A stretch of 64,000 nucleotides of DNA from the NCBI GenBank assembly GCA_028692975.1, contig JAQUWF010000003.1, positions 1-64,000 of the forward strand, in the 5' to 3' direction. Position numbers and translations under genes: made by a program. Below are positions 16,732 through 26,902 of the stretch, one piece after another; within the stretch, counting starts at the first letter, position 1; every line of letters begins with the position of its first letter. This DNA comes from Lachnospiraceae bacterium (GTDB lineage: Bacteria; Bacillota; Clostridia; Lachnospirales; Lachnospiraceae). The notes beneath the pieces are model-generated. The model worked only from the letters and a program-made list of their open reading frames with translations. It made no database searches and was not told the origin of the DNA.

Positions 16732-17385
16732 TCAGACTTCGTCAATGGTTTCCAGGATTTCCAGGGACCGAAACTTCTTATCGATCTGCCTGCGCACCTG
16801 TTTCCTCGCCACTGTCATAAGTTCCCGCAAAATCTCCGGTTTGAGGGTAAATGTATAGAGTTTTTCCATGGGGCTGCTAACGATATACTGCAAGGCATAC
16901 TGGGTGGCAGGATTTAATTTTTCCATATCATCCACGGCGTATTCTCCGTTCACCGTCAATGCCTTAATCTCATAGACTGCCCGTACCAGGGTGTTGGGCA
17001 GCTGATGGTTGCAGATGGCACGCAATGCAACATAGATAAGGTTCACCATATCCGTCTCATCCACGTTCTCACGCCCATAATAATCTGCGAATTCCAGAAA
17101 ATAAAAGCCATAATAAACACCTGGCTGCTCCATGGCCAGTTCCCGGAAATGATGGATCACATTGGCCTGGATCAAGGTGTATGAGTTCCGCCCCTCATAC
17201 AGGGTAAAAGTCCCGAACACAAAGGCGTTAGCCGCCGCCAAAAGAGTGCTGTTTGGCCTTCTCGCACCACGGGCAAAAGCCGTTATCTTCCCCCGTTCCT
17301 TAGTCAAAATCAGGACACGCTTGTCATATTCCCCTATGGGCATGACCGACAAGATCACGCCTGTTACCAGGATTGGATCTCCCAT
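16732..17385 (-). CDS. recO: DNA repair protein RecO
   Basis: A 217-residue RecO. The N-terminal OB-fold is recognisable (VTGVILSVMPIGEYDKRVLILTKERGKITAFARGARR), and the C-terminal helical part follows. RecO anneals SSB-coated DNA and helps load RecA with RecR. It is somewhat shorter than many RecOs (around 240-250 residues), and the four-cysteine zinc site of some homologues is not present. It starts 2 bp after the era stop with an AAGGAAG site, an arrangement common in Clostridia. Confidence 0.92.
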   Translation of the reverse strand: MGDPILVTGVILSVMPIGEYDKRVLILTKERGKITAFARGARRPNSTLLAAANAFVFGTFTLYEGRNSYTLIQANVIHHFRELAMEQPGVYYGFYFLEFADYYGRENVDETDMVNLIYVALRAICNHQLPNTLVRAVYEIKALTVNGEYAVDDMEKLNPATQYALQYIVSSPMEKLYTFTLKPEILRELMTVARKQVRRQIDKKFRSLEILETIDEV

Positions 17386-17387
17386 AA

Positions 17388-18293
17388 TTATACTTCCTTT
17401 TTGTCGTATCCAAAGTTTTTCATGAGGAAATCGCTGTCTCTCCAGTCTTTCTTCACTTTCACCCAGAGTTTCAGATTCACCTGTCGCTCCAGCATCTGTT
17501 CCATCTCATAGCGTGCATTGCTGCCGATCTTTTTCAGCATAGCGCCCTGCTTACCGATGATGATGCCTTTATGGGACTCCCGCTCACAGACGATGGTTGC
17601 CTCAATATCCGTGATATTGCCCTTCTTGCGCTCTTTCATAGAATCTATGGACACAGCAATACCGTGTGGTATCTCCTCGTCCAGTGCATGGAGTGCCTTC
17701 TCCCGGATCACCTCCGCCATGATCTGGCGCATGGGCTGATCCGTCACCGTATCTTCATCATAAAAGGCCGGACCGTAAGGCAGGTATTTCAAAATGCTGT
17801 CGAGGATATCCTGGGTATTCTGCCCCCGCAGGGCGGATGCCGGAATGATCTCCGCAAAGTCCAGTATCTTCCGATACGCATCGATGAACGCCAATACGTC
17901 TTCTTTTTTCACCGTATCGATTTTGTTGATGACCAGGATTACAGGCAGATTGCTCTTGTTCAGCTGCTCCGCGATATGCCGCTCTCCGGCACCGATAAAG
18001 GTGGACGGCTCCACCAGCCAAAGTGCGACATCCACATCCTTCAGGGTGCGCTCCGCCACATTTACCATATATTCGCCTAATTTATTCTTTGCCTTATGTA
18101 TTCCCGGAGTATCCAGGAAGACGATCTGACCTTCGTCACAGGTATAGACCGTCTGGATCTTATTCCGGGTGGTCTGTGGTTTCTTTGATGTGATAGCGAT
18201 CTTCTGGCCGATGAGTTGATTCATCAGCGTGGACTTACCCACATTGGGCCTGCCAATAATTGCTACAAATCCTGATTTAAAATTATTCTCCAT
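17388..18293 (-). CDS. era: GTPase Era
   Basis: A 301-residue GTPase needed for 30S ribosome maturation. G1 is GRPNVGKST, G2 lies in KKPQTTRNKI, G3 is DTPG, G4 is NKID. The C-terminal KH domain carries GIIIGKQGAMLKKIG, which binds the 3' end of 16S rRNA. Normal length. It follows the M16C peptidase gene by 12 bp and precedes recO. An AAGGAG site lies five bases before the ATG. Confidence 0.97.
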   Translation of the reverse strand: MENNFKSGFVAIIGRPNVGKSTLMNQLIGQKIAITSKKPQTTRNKIQTVYTCDEGQIVFLDTPGIHKAKNKLGEYMVNVAERTLKDVDVALWLVEPSTFIGAGERHIAEQLNKSNLPVILVINKIDTVKKEDVLAFIDAYRKILDFAEIIPASALRGQNTQDILDSILKYLPYGPAFYDEDTVTDQPMRQIMAEVIREKALHALDEEIPHGIAVSIDSMKERKKGNITDIEATIVCERESHKGIIIGKQGAMLKKIGSNARYEMEQMLERQVNLKLWVKVKKDWRDSDFLMKNFGYDKKEV

Positions 18294-18305
18294 CTATTCT
18301 CCTTA

Positions 18306-21251
18306 TTAGTTTAATACATCAATATTCATGAATACGTCCTTGTTTTCTTCCACTGCGCTCTCACTGCCTACCACACAGATATAGTCCTGCTTCAGCACCG
18401 CTTCTATGAGATCTGCCAGGGCCCGGATATCTTCCGGCTGCGCCTTAAGGATCTCGTCACGCTCTTTCTGCATGTCCTCCTGAGTGACGTCGTTTAAATA
18501 CGCAGACAGGGATAAAGCACCCAGTGCCGACGGATTCAGCGGTGTATCCATACCGCTTATGGTTCCTATAATATATTTTGTCATCTCATGCTCGTCCGCG
18601 TCAAAGTTGCGCACATACTCAGGGGTCTGGTCAAAGGTTTCCAGCGTCTTGGTCAGGTTCGGGTCACGGTAAGAGGCAAAGTATGCATCGCCGCAACGTT
18701 TGAAGCCGTTCATACAGCCATATGCCCCGCCTTTCACACGGATATTGGTCCACAGATAATCATAGCTGAGTATCACCTTAAGGATGCGCAGTGCTCCCGT
18801 ATAGGAGAAGCCTGCCTTCTTAAAATTACCCACCTTGGCCACATACTGCACCTGCCCCGGTGTCTTAAAGCCCTCGTTTCTCTTCTCCACGGCCGGAACC
18901 ATCTGCTGTATATCGCCCTTCTTTCCTGCTAAAAAGAAAGAGGTTGGTCCATCGCCTAGTTTTATCTTTAACTCCTGCAGCTGTGGCTTTAGTTCCTGGA
19001 AGCCTTCTGCATCCGAAGTATAGCTGACCAGCATGTTATCCGGATTGAAAATAAGTTTTGTCAATATGGCAAGAATCGCCTTCAGGTTCTCTTTTTCCTC
19101 CTGGAAATGCTCCTCGATCCGACTCACTACCCGGTAGAAAGCAATTCCTCCGATTGCCTCCTGGAAATTCGCCAGGGGTGAGAAATATGCTGTAGCGCGG
19201 GTAACTGCTGTGGCATTGCCAGAACTTGACAGCGTCATCTGCAGTCTTGATTTCAGCTGGGCAATAATCTCATAGAGCCGTTTTTCATCATCGAATTTCG
19301 AGGTATTGACTATCTCTTCTATCATTTTGAAAACAAATCCTGTCTGCTCATACAGGAATTTGCTCTTGATGCCGAATTTGGACTGGAAAGTTTTCTCTTC
19401 CTTTGGATCATTGAACACCTGCAGCCCACACATGATCCCGCCAGAAGCCGCATTGATCTCGTTGAATAATTCTGCATAGGTGTAATGCTCCGTATCCACA
19501 TAGCACAGCATGGATTTCAAAATACCAAGATACGGCACAAACGCTTCCGGGATCTCTTTCAGGTCAAAGAGCAGGGTCAAATAACCGATGCCGTTGGTCT
19601 CCATCTCATGATGCAGTACGGGCACGCCATCACATTCCAGCATTTTATTTTTCAGCTGCACCGTCTCTTTTTTGATATCCGTTCTGGAAAGCATGGGAAT
19701 GCAGGCCAGGGCTTCCGGTGTCTCCTGGGCGCTCTGAAATTCTTCTAAGGCTTTGGTATCTTCCACGATCTTCTGGATTTCTTCTGCACCAAGCGATGCT
19801 TTGTATTCCTGCAGTTTTTCCGCAAGCTGCTTTTCTTTCTCCGTATTCATGCCCCGCTTCGGTGTGATGATCACCATGGACGCATGATTGTTACCCAGCA
19901 GATATTTCTGTATGAGTTCCTCAAAATATCCCTGCTCTATTTTTTCTTTCAACGCAGCGAAAGCATCCAGCTGCTGCAAATGGATAAAGGGCTTGGTATC
20001 GTCATACAGCCAGCCGTCAAACACGTCTATGCCATACATAAGTCCCTTGGGATAAGAGGAAAAGTCCGCCTCACGGAACCGGAATTCCAGATAATTAATC
20101 CCGGCCTCCAGGGATTTTTTGTTGATTCCCTCTTTCACCAGTTTTTCCAGTGCTGTCTCTATCAAATCAATAAATTTTAATTTGTTATTCTGGTCTGCAT
20201 TTTTTGCCACAACAGAGAAAAATGGCTGCAGGATACCGTCATTATATCCGCCAAATACATCCTTGCCAATCTTCTCATCCAGAAGCATCTGCTTCAGCGG
20301 TGCGCCCGGTGCAGATAAAAGTGCGTAATCCAACACCTGAAATGCCAGGGATAATTCCACATCCAGGGCATCTCCTGCCACCACATTGTAGGAAAGGTAT
20401 GCATTTTCCTCCAGCGGCTCATCCTCTCCCACCGGATAGTCCAAAACTACTTCGATGGGCTTTTCGAAAGCCGGCTGATAAGCAATCTGGGACGGCACCT
20501 GGATAGCCTCATAATGACTCAGGTATGCTTCATCCAGCCAGGTCAGCTGCTCTACCATATCCATATTTCCGTACAGATAGATGTAGCTGTTGGATGGATG
20601 GTAATATTTCCTGTGGAAATTCAGGAATTCTTCGTAGGTCAGTTCCGGGATGTCATCCGGATCACCACCGGATTCCACACCGTAAGGAGTGTTTGGAAAC
20701 AATGACGAAAAGATCGTCCGGTCCAACACTTCCTCCGCTGAGGAGAAGGCCCCCTTCATCTCATTGTATACCACGCCATTGTATTCCAGTGGTGCATCCG
20801 CGCCGGCCATGCGATAACTCCAGCCTTCCTGGCGGAATATCTTTTCCTCTTTGTAAATATTGGGATGGAACACTGCATCCAGATACACATCCATAAGATT
20901 ATGAAAATCCTGATCGTTGCAGCTGGCCACCGGATACATGGTCTTGTCCGGGTAGGTCATGGCATTTAAAAACGTATTCAAAGAACCTTTTACCAGTTCT
21001 ACAAATGGATCCTTCAGCGGAAATTTATCCGAGCCGCAGAGCACGCTGTGCTCCAGTATATGTGCCACCCCGGTGCTGTCCTTGGGCGGTGTGCGGAAGG
21101 CGATATTAAACACCTTGTTCTCATCTTCATTAGAAAGGAGCATAACCCTCGCCCCACTCTTTTTATGTTTCAAAAGATACCCATGTGCATGGATATCCGC
21201 AATATCCTCGTCTTTCATCAGTTCATACGCTGTCACTTCATTTATCTGCAT
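18306..21251 (-). CDS. M16C-family zinc metallopeptidase (presequence protease-like)
   Basis: A 981-residue single-chain M16C peptidase. The inverted zinc motif HxxEH appears as HILEH near residue 64, with the third ligand Glu expected in the NEMKGAFSS-containing segment about 70 residues later. Four M16 half-domains fit the length, as in PreP. Family members degrade short peptides in a closed chamber. There is no signal peptide, so it is cytoplasmic. It has its own promoter and leads the operon with era, recO and glyS. The natural substrate in Clostridia is not known. Confidence 0.93.
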   Translation of the reverse strand: MQINEVTAYELMKDEDIADIHAHGYLLKHKKSGARVMLLSNEDENKVFNIAFRTPPKDSTGVAHILEHSVLCGSDKFPLKDPFVELVKGSLNTFLNAMTYPDKTMYPVASCNDQDFHNLMDVYLDAVFHPNIYKEEKIFRQEGWSYRMAGADAPLEYNGVVYNEMKGAFSSAEEVLDRTIFSSLFPNTPYGVESGGDPDDIPELTYEEFLNFHRKYYHPSNSYIYLYGNMDMVEQLTWLDEAYLSHYEAIQVPSQIAYQPAFEKPIEVVLDYPVGEDEPLEENAYLSYNVVAGDALDVELSLAFQVLDYALLSAPGAPLKQMLLDEKIGKDVFGGYNDGILQPFFSVVAKNADQNNKLKFIDLIETALEKLVKEGINKKSLEAGINYLEFRFREADFSSYPKGLMYGIDVFDGWLYDDTKPFIHLQQLDAFAALKEKIEQGYFEELIQKYLLGNNHASMVIITPKRGMNTEKEKQLAEKLQEYKASLGAEEIQKIVEDTKALEEFQSAQETPEALACIPMLSRTDIKKETVQLKNKMLECDGVPVLHHEMETNGIGYLTLLFDLKEIPEAFVPYLGILKSMLCYVDTEHYTYAELFNEINAASGGIMCGLQVFNDPKEEKTFQSKFGIKSKFLYEQTGFVFKMIEEIVNTSKFDDEKRLYEIIAQLKSRLQMTLSSSGNATAVTRATAYFSPLANFQEAIGGIAFYRVVSRIEEHFQEEKENLKAILAILTKLIFNPDNMLVSYTSDAEGFQELKPQLQELKIKLGDGPTSFFLAGKKGDIQQMVPAVEKRNEGFKTPGQVQYVAKVGNFKKAGFSYTGALRILKVILSYDYLWTNIRVKGGAYGCMNGFKRCGDAYFASYRDPNLTKTLETFDQTPEYVRNFDADEHEMTKYIIGTISGMDTPLNPSALGALSLSAYLNDVTQEDMQKERDEILKAQPEDIRALADLIEAVLKQDYICVVGSESAVEENKDVFMNIDVLN

Positions 21252-21296
21252 AGCTGCCTCCGTGCTTTTTTAATTACTTTCTCCAAGTCTTCTCAT

Positions 21297-21325
21297 AGTA
21301 TACCATGAATACGAAATTCGTGAAA
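21297..21325 (-). promoter_or_regulatory. Promoter of the M16C-era-recO-glyS run
   Basis: TTTCAC (21320-21325) and TATACT (21297-21302) are 17 bp apart on the minus strand. The spacer begins with half of a near-palindrome ACGAATTTCGT. Confidence 0.6.
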
Positions 21326-21338
21326 TACCTCATCGCAC

Positions 21339-21371
21339 AAAAAAACCGGGACACCCCGAAGGTTGTCCCGA
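21339..21371 (-). terminator. Terminator of nifJ
   Basis: Minus-strand stem CGGGACA/TGTCCCG, with an inner CC-TTCG-GG hairpin cap, followed by seven T. Confidence 0.9.
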
Positions 21372-21393
21372 TTCATGATGAAACTTTTTTATC

Positions 21394-24300
21394 TTACTTC
21401 TCAGCTCCGTAAAGAGTGATCAGTTTGTTCAGGTATTCATAACGCTGTTTTGCTTCTTTTTCAGATTTAGCGAACAGTCTTTCTGCTCTTTCTGGATTAG
21501 CACGTTTCAGAGAATTGTAACGAACTTCTCCATCCAGGAATTCCTGATAGCTTTCTGTTGGAGCTTTGCTGTCAAGTGCAAATGCATCTTCGCCAGCAAC
21601 AGCTTTGTCTGGGTTGTAACGGAAGTTGAACCAGTATCCAGATTTAACTGCTAATTCTTCTTCTGTCATGGCTTTAGCCATACCCTTCTTGATACCGTGG
21701 TTGATACATGGAGCGTAAGCGATGATCAGGGATGGTCCTTCGTATGCTTCTGCTTCAGCGATTGCTTTAACAGTCTGTGCATAATCAGCACCCATAGCGA
21801 TCTGTGCTACGTATACATATCCGTAAGACATTGCGATAGAAGCAAGGTCTTTTTTCTTCACTTCTTTACCAGCTGCAGCGAACTGTGCGATAGCGCCGGT
21901 AGGTGTAGCTTTGGAAGACTGTCCACCTGTGTTAGAGTAAACTTCAGTATCGAATACCATGATGTTGATATCTTTACCGGAAGCTAATACGTGGTCAACA
22001 CCACCAAATCCGATATCGTATGACCAACCGTCACCACCGAAGATCCACTGTGATTTCTTAGCCATAAAGTCTTTCTTTGTCAGAAGGTCTTTTGCTGTAT
22101 CACATCCGCATGCCTCTAAAGCAGCGATCAGTTTATCTGTAGCAGCGCCGTTTGTAACGCCTGTTGTATAAGTATCCAACCATTCCTGGCCAGCTTCTTT
22201 AACAGCATCGTTAGATCCGTTAGCAACAACATCTTCCACTTTAGCCTTGATACCATCGCGGATAGCTTTCTGTGCTAATAACATACCATAACCAAACTCA
22301 GCAGCATCTTCGAACAGAGAGTTAGACCATGCTGGTCCTTTTCCTTCGCTGTCTACTGTGTAAGGTGTAGATGGTGAAGAGTTACCCCAGATAGAGGAGC
22401 AGCCTGTAGCATTTGCAATGTACATTCTGTCACCGAATAACTGAGTGATTAATTTAGCGTAAGGTGTCTCGCCACAACCTGCACAAGCTCCTGAGAACTC
22501 AAGGTAAGGTTTCTTGAACTGGCTTCCCTTAACGGTTGTCTCTTTAAATTTAGCAACAACATCGTTTTTAACTGGTAATGTTACTGCGTAGTCAAAGTAT
22601 TTCTGCTCGCCGCCGTTTGCTTCTGCGTTTGCCATAACAAGAGCTTTTTCACCCTTCTTACCTGGGCAAACGTTAGCACATGAACCACAACCTGTACAGT
22701 CAAGTGCAGATGTAGCGATGCTGAAAGTATATCCTTCCATACCGGTCATTGGCAGAGTTTTCATTCCTTCTGGAGCCTTAGCAACTTCATCAGCTGTCAT
22801 AGCGATTGGACGAATAACTGCATGTGGGCAAACATATGCACAGCGGTTACACTGGATACATTTTTCCGGATTCCAAACTGGTACGTTTACTGCGATACCA
22901 CGTTTCTCGTATGCTGAAGAACCAGAAGGTGTATTACCATCCACATATTCTTTGAATGCAGATACAGGTAAGGAGTTTCCTTCCTGAGCATTAACTTTGT
23001 TCTGGATGTTGTTAACGAAGTCAACAACGTCTTTGCGGTCGCCTGTAGCAGTCTTCATAGCAAGACCTTCGTCTTCACAAGTCTTCCATGATTCTGGAAC
23101 CTGTACTTCTACAACCTGCTGAGCACCAGCGTCGATAGCTGCCCAGTTCTTCTGAACAACGTCGTCACCCTTACGTCCGTAAGTTGCTTTTGCAGCCGCT
23201 TTCATCAGTTCGTTTGCTTTATCCTCTGGGATAATGTTAGCAAGCTTGAAGAATGCAGACTGAAGGATTGTATTGATACGTGTAGGACCCATACCGGTTT
23301 CAATACCGATCTTAACACCATCGATTACGTAGAATTTGATACCATGGTTAGCGATAAACGCTTTTACCTGTCCTGGTAAATGTTTCTCGATACCTTCCAT
23401 ATCCCATGGACAGTTCAGTAAGAATGTACCACCGTCTACTAATTCCTGAGCCATGTTGTACTTATTTACATAAGAAGGATTATGGCATGCTACAAAGTTG
23501 GCTTTGCGGATCAGGTATGTAGATTTGATTGGTTTCTTACCAAAACGCAGATGTGACATGGTTACACCACCGGATTTCTTTGAATCATAATCAAAGTAAG
23601 CCTGTGCGTACATATCTGTGTTGTCACCAATGATCTTGATAGAGTTCTTGTTTGCACCAACAGTACCGTCAGCACCAAGACCCCAGAATTTACAGTTGAT
23701 TGTTCCTTCTGGTGTAGTAACCAGTGGAGCACCGATCTTCAGAGACATATTTGTAACGTCATCTTCGATACCGATGGTGTATCTAGCCTGAGTTTCATTA
23801 CCGAATACAGTAACGATCTGTGCAGGTGTGGTATCTTTAGAACCTAAACCATAACGTCCTGATAATACTTTTACAGAATCAAATTTGGAATCTTTCAGAG
23901 ATGCAACTACATCTAAGAATAATGGCTCCCCGATAGCGCCTGGCTCTTTTGTTCTATCTAATACGTTGATAACCTTAACGGTCTCAGGAATAGCATTGAT
24001 AAGAGCTTCTGCTGAGAATGGTCTGTAAAGACGAACCTTAACAACACCAACCTTTTCTCCAGCTGCGATCATGTAATCGATTGTCTCTTCGATGGTATCA
24101 CATACAGAACCCATAGCAATGATAACTTTTTCAGCATCAGCAGCTCCGTAGTAATCGAACAGATGATAGCTTGTACCGATCTTAGCGTTAACTTTGTCCA
24201 TGTAGCTTTGTACTACTGCTGGCATAGCATTGTAGAATGGGTTACATGCTTCTCTTGCCTGGAAGAAGATGTCAGGATTCTGTGCGGAACCCATCTGGCA

Positions 24301-24939
24301 TGGATGATTTGGATTGAGAGCATTCTGACGGAATGCTTCTACTGCTTCCATATCTACCATATCTGCTAAATCTTCATAATCCCATGTCTCGATCTTCTGG
24401 ATCTCGTGTGATGTACGGAAACCGTCGAAGAAGTTGATGAAAGGAATCTTTCCTGTCAGTGCTGCACAATGTGCAACTGGTGTCAAGTCCATTACTTCCT
24501 GAACACTTGATTCACAAAGCATAGCTGCACCGGTCTGACGACAGGCATATACGTCTGAGTGATCGCCAAAGATTGATAATGCATGACTGGCCAGCGCACG
24601 TGCGGATACCTGGAATACACCTGGTAACTGCTCGCCAGCTACTTTATATAAGTTAGGAATCATTAACAGTAAACCTTGTGATGCGGTGAAGGTAGTTGTC
24701 AGCGCACCTGCTGCTAAAGAACCGTGAACGGCACCTGCGGCACCTGCCTCAGACTGCATTTCTGTAACCTGTACTTCCTGACCAAAAATATTCTTTCTAC
24801 CTGCGGTAGCCCATTCATCCATATGTTCTGGCATAACAGATGATGGTGTGATTGGGTAAATAGCTGCAACTTCGGTATACGCATAAGACGCATGAGCTGC
24901 TGCCTGGTTACCATCCATGGTTTTCATTTTTCTTGCCAT
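21394..24939 (-). CDS. nifJ: Pyruvate:ferredoxin (flavodoxin) oxidoreductase
   Basis: An 1181-residue single-chain PFOR converting pyruvate + CoA to acetyl-CoA + CO2 with reduction of ferredoxin, the main pyruvate sink in strict anaerobes. N-terminal domain with YPITPSSVMPEHMDEWA; a central 2x[4Fe-4S] ferredoxin domain with CIQCNRCAYVCPHAVI and CTGCGSCANVCPGKKG; the C-terminal TPP domain contains GDGWSYDIGFGG. The start at 24939 (MARKMKTMDGNQAAAH) is chosen for its AAGGAGG site; a longer open frame extends to 24981. It is monocistronic with a strong promoter and a strong terminator. Confidence 0.97.
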   Translation of the reverse strand: MARKMKTMDGNQAAAHASYAYTEVAAIYPITPSSVMPEHMDEWATAGRKNIFGQEVQVTEMQSEAGAAGAVHGSLAAGALTTTFTASQGLLLMIPNLYKVAGEQLPGVFQVSARALASHALSIFGDHSDVYACRQTGAAMLCESSVQEVMDLTPVAHCAALTGKIPFINFFDGFRTSHEIQKIETWDYEDLADMVDMEAVEAFRQNALNPNHPCQMGSAQNPDIFFQAREACNPFYNAMPAVVQSYMDKVNAKIGTSYHLFDYYGAADAEKVIIAMGSVCDTIEETIDYMIAAGEKVGVVKVRLYRPFSAEALINAIPETVKVINVLDRTKEPGAIGEPLFLDVVASLKDSKFDSVKVLSGRYGLGSKDTTPAQIVTVFGNETQARYTIGIEDDVTNMSLKIGAPLVTTPEGTINCKFWGLGADGTVGANKNSIKIIGDNTDMYAQAYFDYDSKKSGGVTMSHLRFGKKPIKSTYLIRKANFVACHNPSYVNKYNMAQELVDGGTFLLNCPWDMEGIEKHLPGQVKAFIANHGIKFYVIDGVKIGIETGMGPTRINTILQSAFFKLANIIPEDKANELMKAAAKATYGRKGDDVVQKNWAAIDAGAQQVVEVQVPESWKTCEDEGLAMKTATGDRKDVVDFVNNIQNKVNAQEGNSLPVSAFKEYVDGNTPSGSSAYEKRGIAVNVPVWNPEKCIQCNRCAYVCPHAVIRPIAMTADEVAKAPEGMKTLPMTGMEGYTFSIATSALDCTGCGSCANVCPGKKGEKALVMANAEANGGEQKYFDYAVTLPVKNDVVAKFKETTVKGSQFKKPYLEFSGACAGCGETPYAKLITQLFGDRMYIANATGCSSIWGNSSPSTPYTVDSEGKGPAWSNSLFEDAAEFGYGMLLAQKAIRDGIKAKVEDVVANGSNDAVKEAGQEWLDTYTTGVTNGAATDKLIAALEACGCDTAKDLLTKKDFMAKKSQWIFGGDGWSYDIGFGGVDHVLASGKDINIMVFDTEVYSNTGGQSSKATPTGAIAQFAAAGKEVKKKDLASIAMSYGYVYVAQIAMGADYAQTVKAIAEAEAYEGPSLIIAYAPCINHGIKKGMAKAMTEEELAVKSGYWFNFRYNPDKAVAGEDAFALDSKAPTESYQEFLDGEVRYNSLKRANPERAERLFAKSEKEAKQRYEYLNKLITLYGAEK

Positions 24940-25001
24940 TTGATTGTATCCTCCTTGATTTATAATCATATGCTGACACATAATTATTCAGCCTATGTTG
25001 A

Positions 25002-25030
25002 ATTATAACACCTTTTGTCTGGGATGTCTA
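25002..25030 (-). promoter_or_regulatory. Promoter of nifJ
   Basis: TAGACA (25025-25030) and a consensus TATAAT (25002-25007) with a 17-bp spacer on the minus strand. Confidence 0.75.
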
Positions 25031-25117
25031 TTTTGATTGTGCATTTTTTCGCGTGCATTCTGAAAAATCCGAAAAAATGTTTCTTCCATATAATTAATGC
25101 ACTTTTTTATTTATCCC

Positions 25118-25145
25118 TTGCATATTTTCCAAAATACTGTAAAAT
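25118..25145 (+). promoter_or_regulatory. Promoter of the ABC-F gene
   Basis: TTGCAT (25118-25123) and TAAAAT (25140-25145) with a 16-bp spacer, 55 bp before the start codon. Divergent from the nifJ promoter. Confidence 0.65.
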
Positions 25146-25199
25146 AAGAAACGATAGCCAAAAAACAACAAACAAAACTATAAATGAGGAATTCAAACT

Positions 25200-26831
25200 A
25201 TGATATCAGCTAATAATGTAACCTTACGAATTGGCAAGAAGGCCCTGTTCGAAGATGTCAACATCAAATTTACCGAAGGCAACTGCTATGGTCTGATTGG
25301 CGCTAACGGTGCTGGAAAATCTACTTTTCTTAAAATTTTGTCCGGACAGCTGGACACCACCAACGGCAATATCGTCATTACACCGGGTCAGCGTCTTTCC
25401 TTCCTGCAGCAGGATCATTTTAAATACGATGCATTCACCGTTATGGATACGGTCATCATGGGTAATAAACGTCTTTATGAGATCATGAAAGAAAAAGATG
25501 CCATTTACGCAAAAGAAGACTTCACCGATGCAGATGGTATCCGCGCCAGCGAATTAGAGGGTGAATTTGCAGAGATGAACGGCTGGGAGTCTGAATCAGA
25601 CGCTGCCATGCTTCTGAATGGTCTGGGTATCGAAACCGACATTCACTATGCTACCATGGGCAGTCTGACCGGTAGCGAAAAAGTAAAAATTCTCCTCGCC
25701 CAGGCACTGTTTGGCAATCCGGATATCCTGCTTCTCGACGAGCCGACTAACCATTTGGACATGGACGCTATCGAATGGCTGGAAGAATTTTTGATCAACT
25801 TCGAAAACACCGTTATTGTGGTATCCCATGACCGTTATTTCTTGAATAAGGTCTGCACACATACCGCCGATATCGATTATGGCAAGATCCAGCTCTATGC
25901 CGGAAACTATGACTTCTGGTTCGAATCCAGCCAGCTGCTGGTAAAACAGATGAAGGAAGCCAACAAGAAAAAAGAAGACAAAATCAAAGAATTGCAGGAA
26001 TTTATTTCCCGATTCAGCGCCAATGCTTCCAAATCAAAACAGGCTACCTCCAGAAAACGTGCTCTGGAAAAAATCGAGTTGGACGATATGCGTCCATCCA
26101 GCCGTAAATATCCATACATCGACTTCCGTCCAAATCGTGAGATTGGTAACGAAGTCCTGCAGGTAGAAGGTCTTTCCAAGACCATCGACGGCGAAAAGAT
26201 TCTGGATAATATCTCCTTTACTCTGGGCCGTGAAGACAAAGTTGCTTTCGTAGGCGGCAATGAGCGTGCCAAGACCACCCTCTTCCAGATTCTCGCAGGA
26301 GAAATGGAACCGGACGAAGGAACCTACAAATGGGGTGTAACCACCTCACAGGCTTACTTTCCCAAAGACAGCACCGCAGAATTCGACAACGACCTGGTCA
26401 TCGCCGACTGGCTGACCCAGTATTCTGAGATCAAGGATGCAACTTATGTACGTGGATTCCTTGGCCGTATGCTCTTCGCCGGTGAAGACGGTGTGAAGAA
26501 AGTAAAAGTACTCTCCGGAGGAGAAAAAGTGCGCTGTCTCTTATCCAAGATGATGATCTCCGGCTCCAACATCCTGCTTCTGGATGAGCCGACCAACCAC
26601 CTGGACATGGAAGCCATCACCGCACTAAACAACGGTCTGATCAAATTCCCAGGCGTCCTGCTCTTCGCCTCCCATGACCACCAGTTCGTAGAAACCACCG
26701 CGAACCGTATCATGGAAATCGTCCCCGGCGGACAGCTGATCGACAAGATCACAACCTACGACGAATATCTCGCCAGCGACGAAATGGCCCGAAAACGCCA
26801 AATCTACACCATGGAAGAAGAAGACAACTAA
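25200..26831 (+). CDS. ABC-F family ATP-binding protein (YbiT-like)
   Basis: A 543-residue soluble protein with two ABC domains and no membrane segment, so an ABC-F translation factor or ribosome-associated ATPase. The first domain has Walker A GANGAGKST, signature-like LTGSEKVKI and Walker B ILLLDEPTNHLD. The linker between domains is lysine-rich (KEANKKKEDKIKELQE). The second domain has signature LSGGEKVR and Walker B ILLLDEPTNHLD, but its Walker A reads GGNERAKTT, without the usual glycine pattern. I recall related YbiT-like proteins with a similar change. Antibiotic protection is not implied by the sequence. It is the only plus-strand gene in the first 60 kb. Confidence 0.9.
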   Translation: MISANNVTLRIGKKALFEDVNIKFTEGNCYGLIGANGAGKSTFLKILSGQLDTTNGNIVITPGQRLSFLQQDHFKYDAFTVMDTVIMGNKRLYEIMKEKDAIYAKEDFTDADGIRASELEGEFAEMNGWESESDAAMLLNGLGIETDIHYATMGSLTGSEKVKILLAQALFGNPDILLLDEPTNHLDMDAIEWLEEFLINFENTVIVVSHDRYFLNKVCTHTADIDYGKIQLYAGNYDFWFESSQLLVKQMKEANKKKEDKIKELQEFISRFSANASKSKQATSRKRALEKIELDDMRPSSRKYPYIDFRPNREIGNEVLQVEGLSKTIDGEKILDNISFTLGREDKVAFVGGNERAKTTLFQILAGEMEPDEGTYKWGVTTSQAYFPKDSTAEFDNDLVIADWLTQYSEIKDATYVRGFLGRMLFAGEDGVKKVKVLSGGEKVRCLLSKMMISGSNILLLDEPTNHLDMEAITALNNGLIKFPGVLLFASHDHQFVETTANRIMEIVPGGQLIDKITTYDEYLASDEMARKRQIYTMEEEDN

Positions 26832-26833
26832 AA

Positions 26834-26886
26834 AAATCCCCCTGCCATACAAACACAAGGTTTTGTATGCCAGGGGATTTTTATTT
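26834..26886 (+). terminator. Terminator of the ABC-F gene
   Basis: A stem of about 17 bp (ATCCCC...TGCCATACAAA pairing with TTTGTATGCCAGGGGAT, one bulge) followed by T-rich sequence. The 52-bp repeat array starts only 16 bp after it. Confidence 0.9.
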
Positions 26887-26902
26887 GCATTGAATGATTG
26901 TG

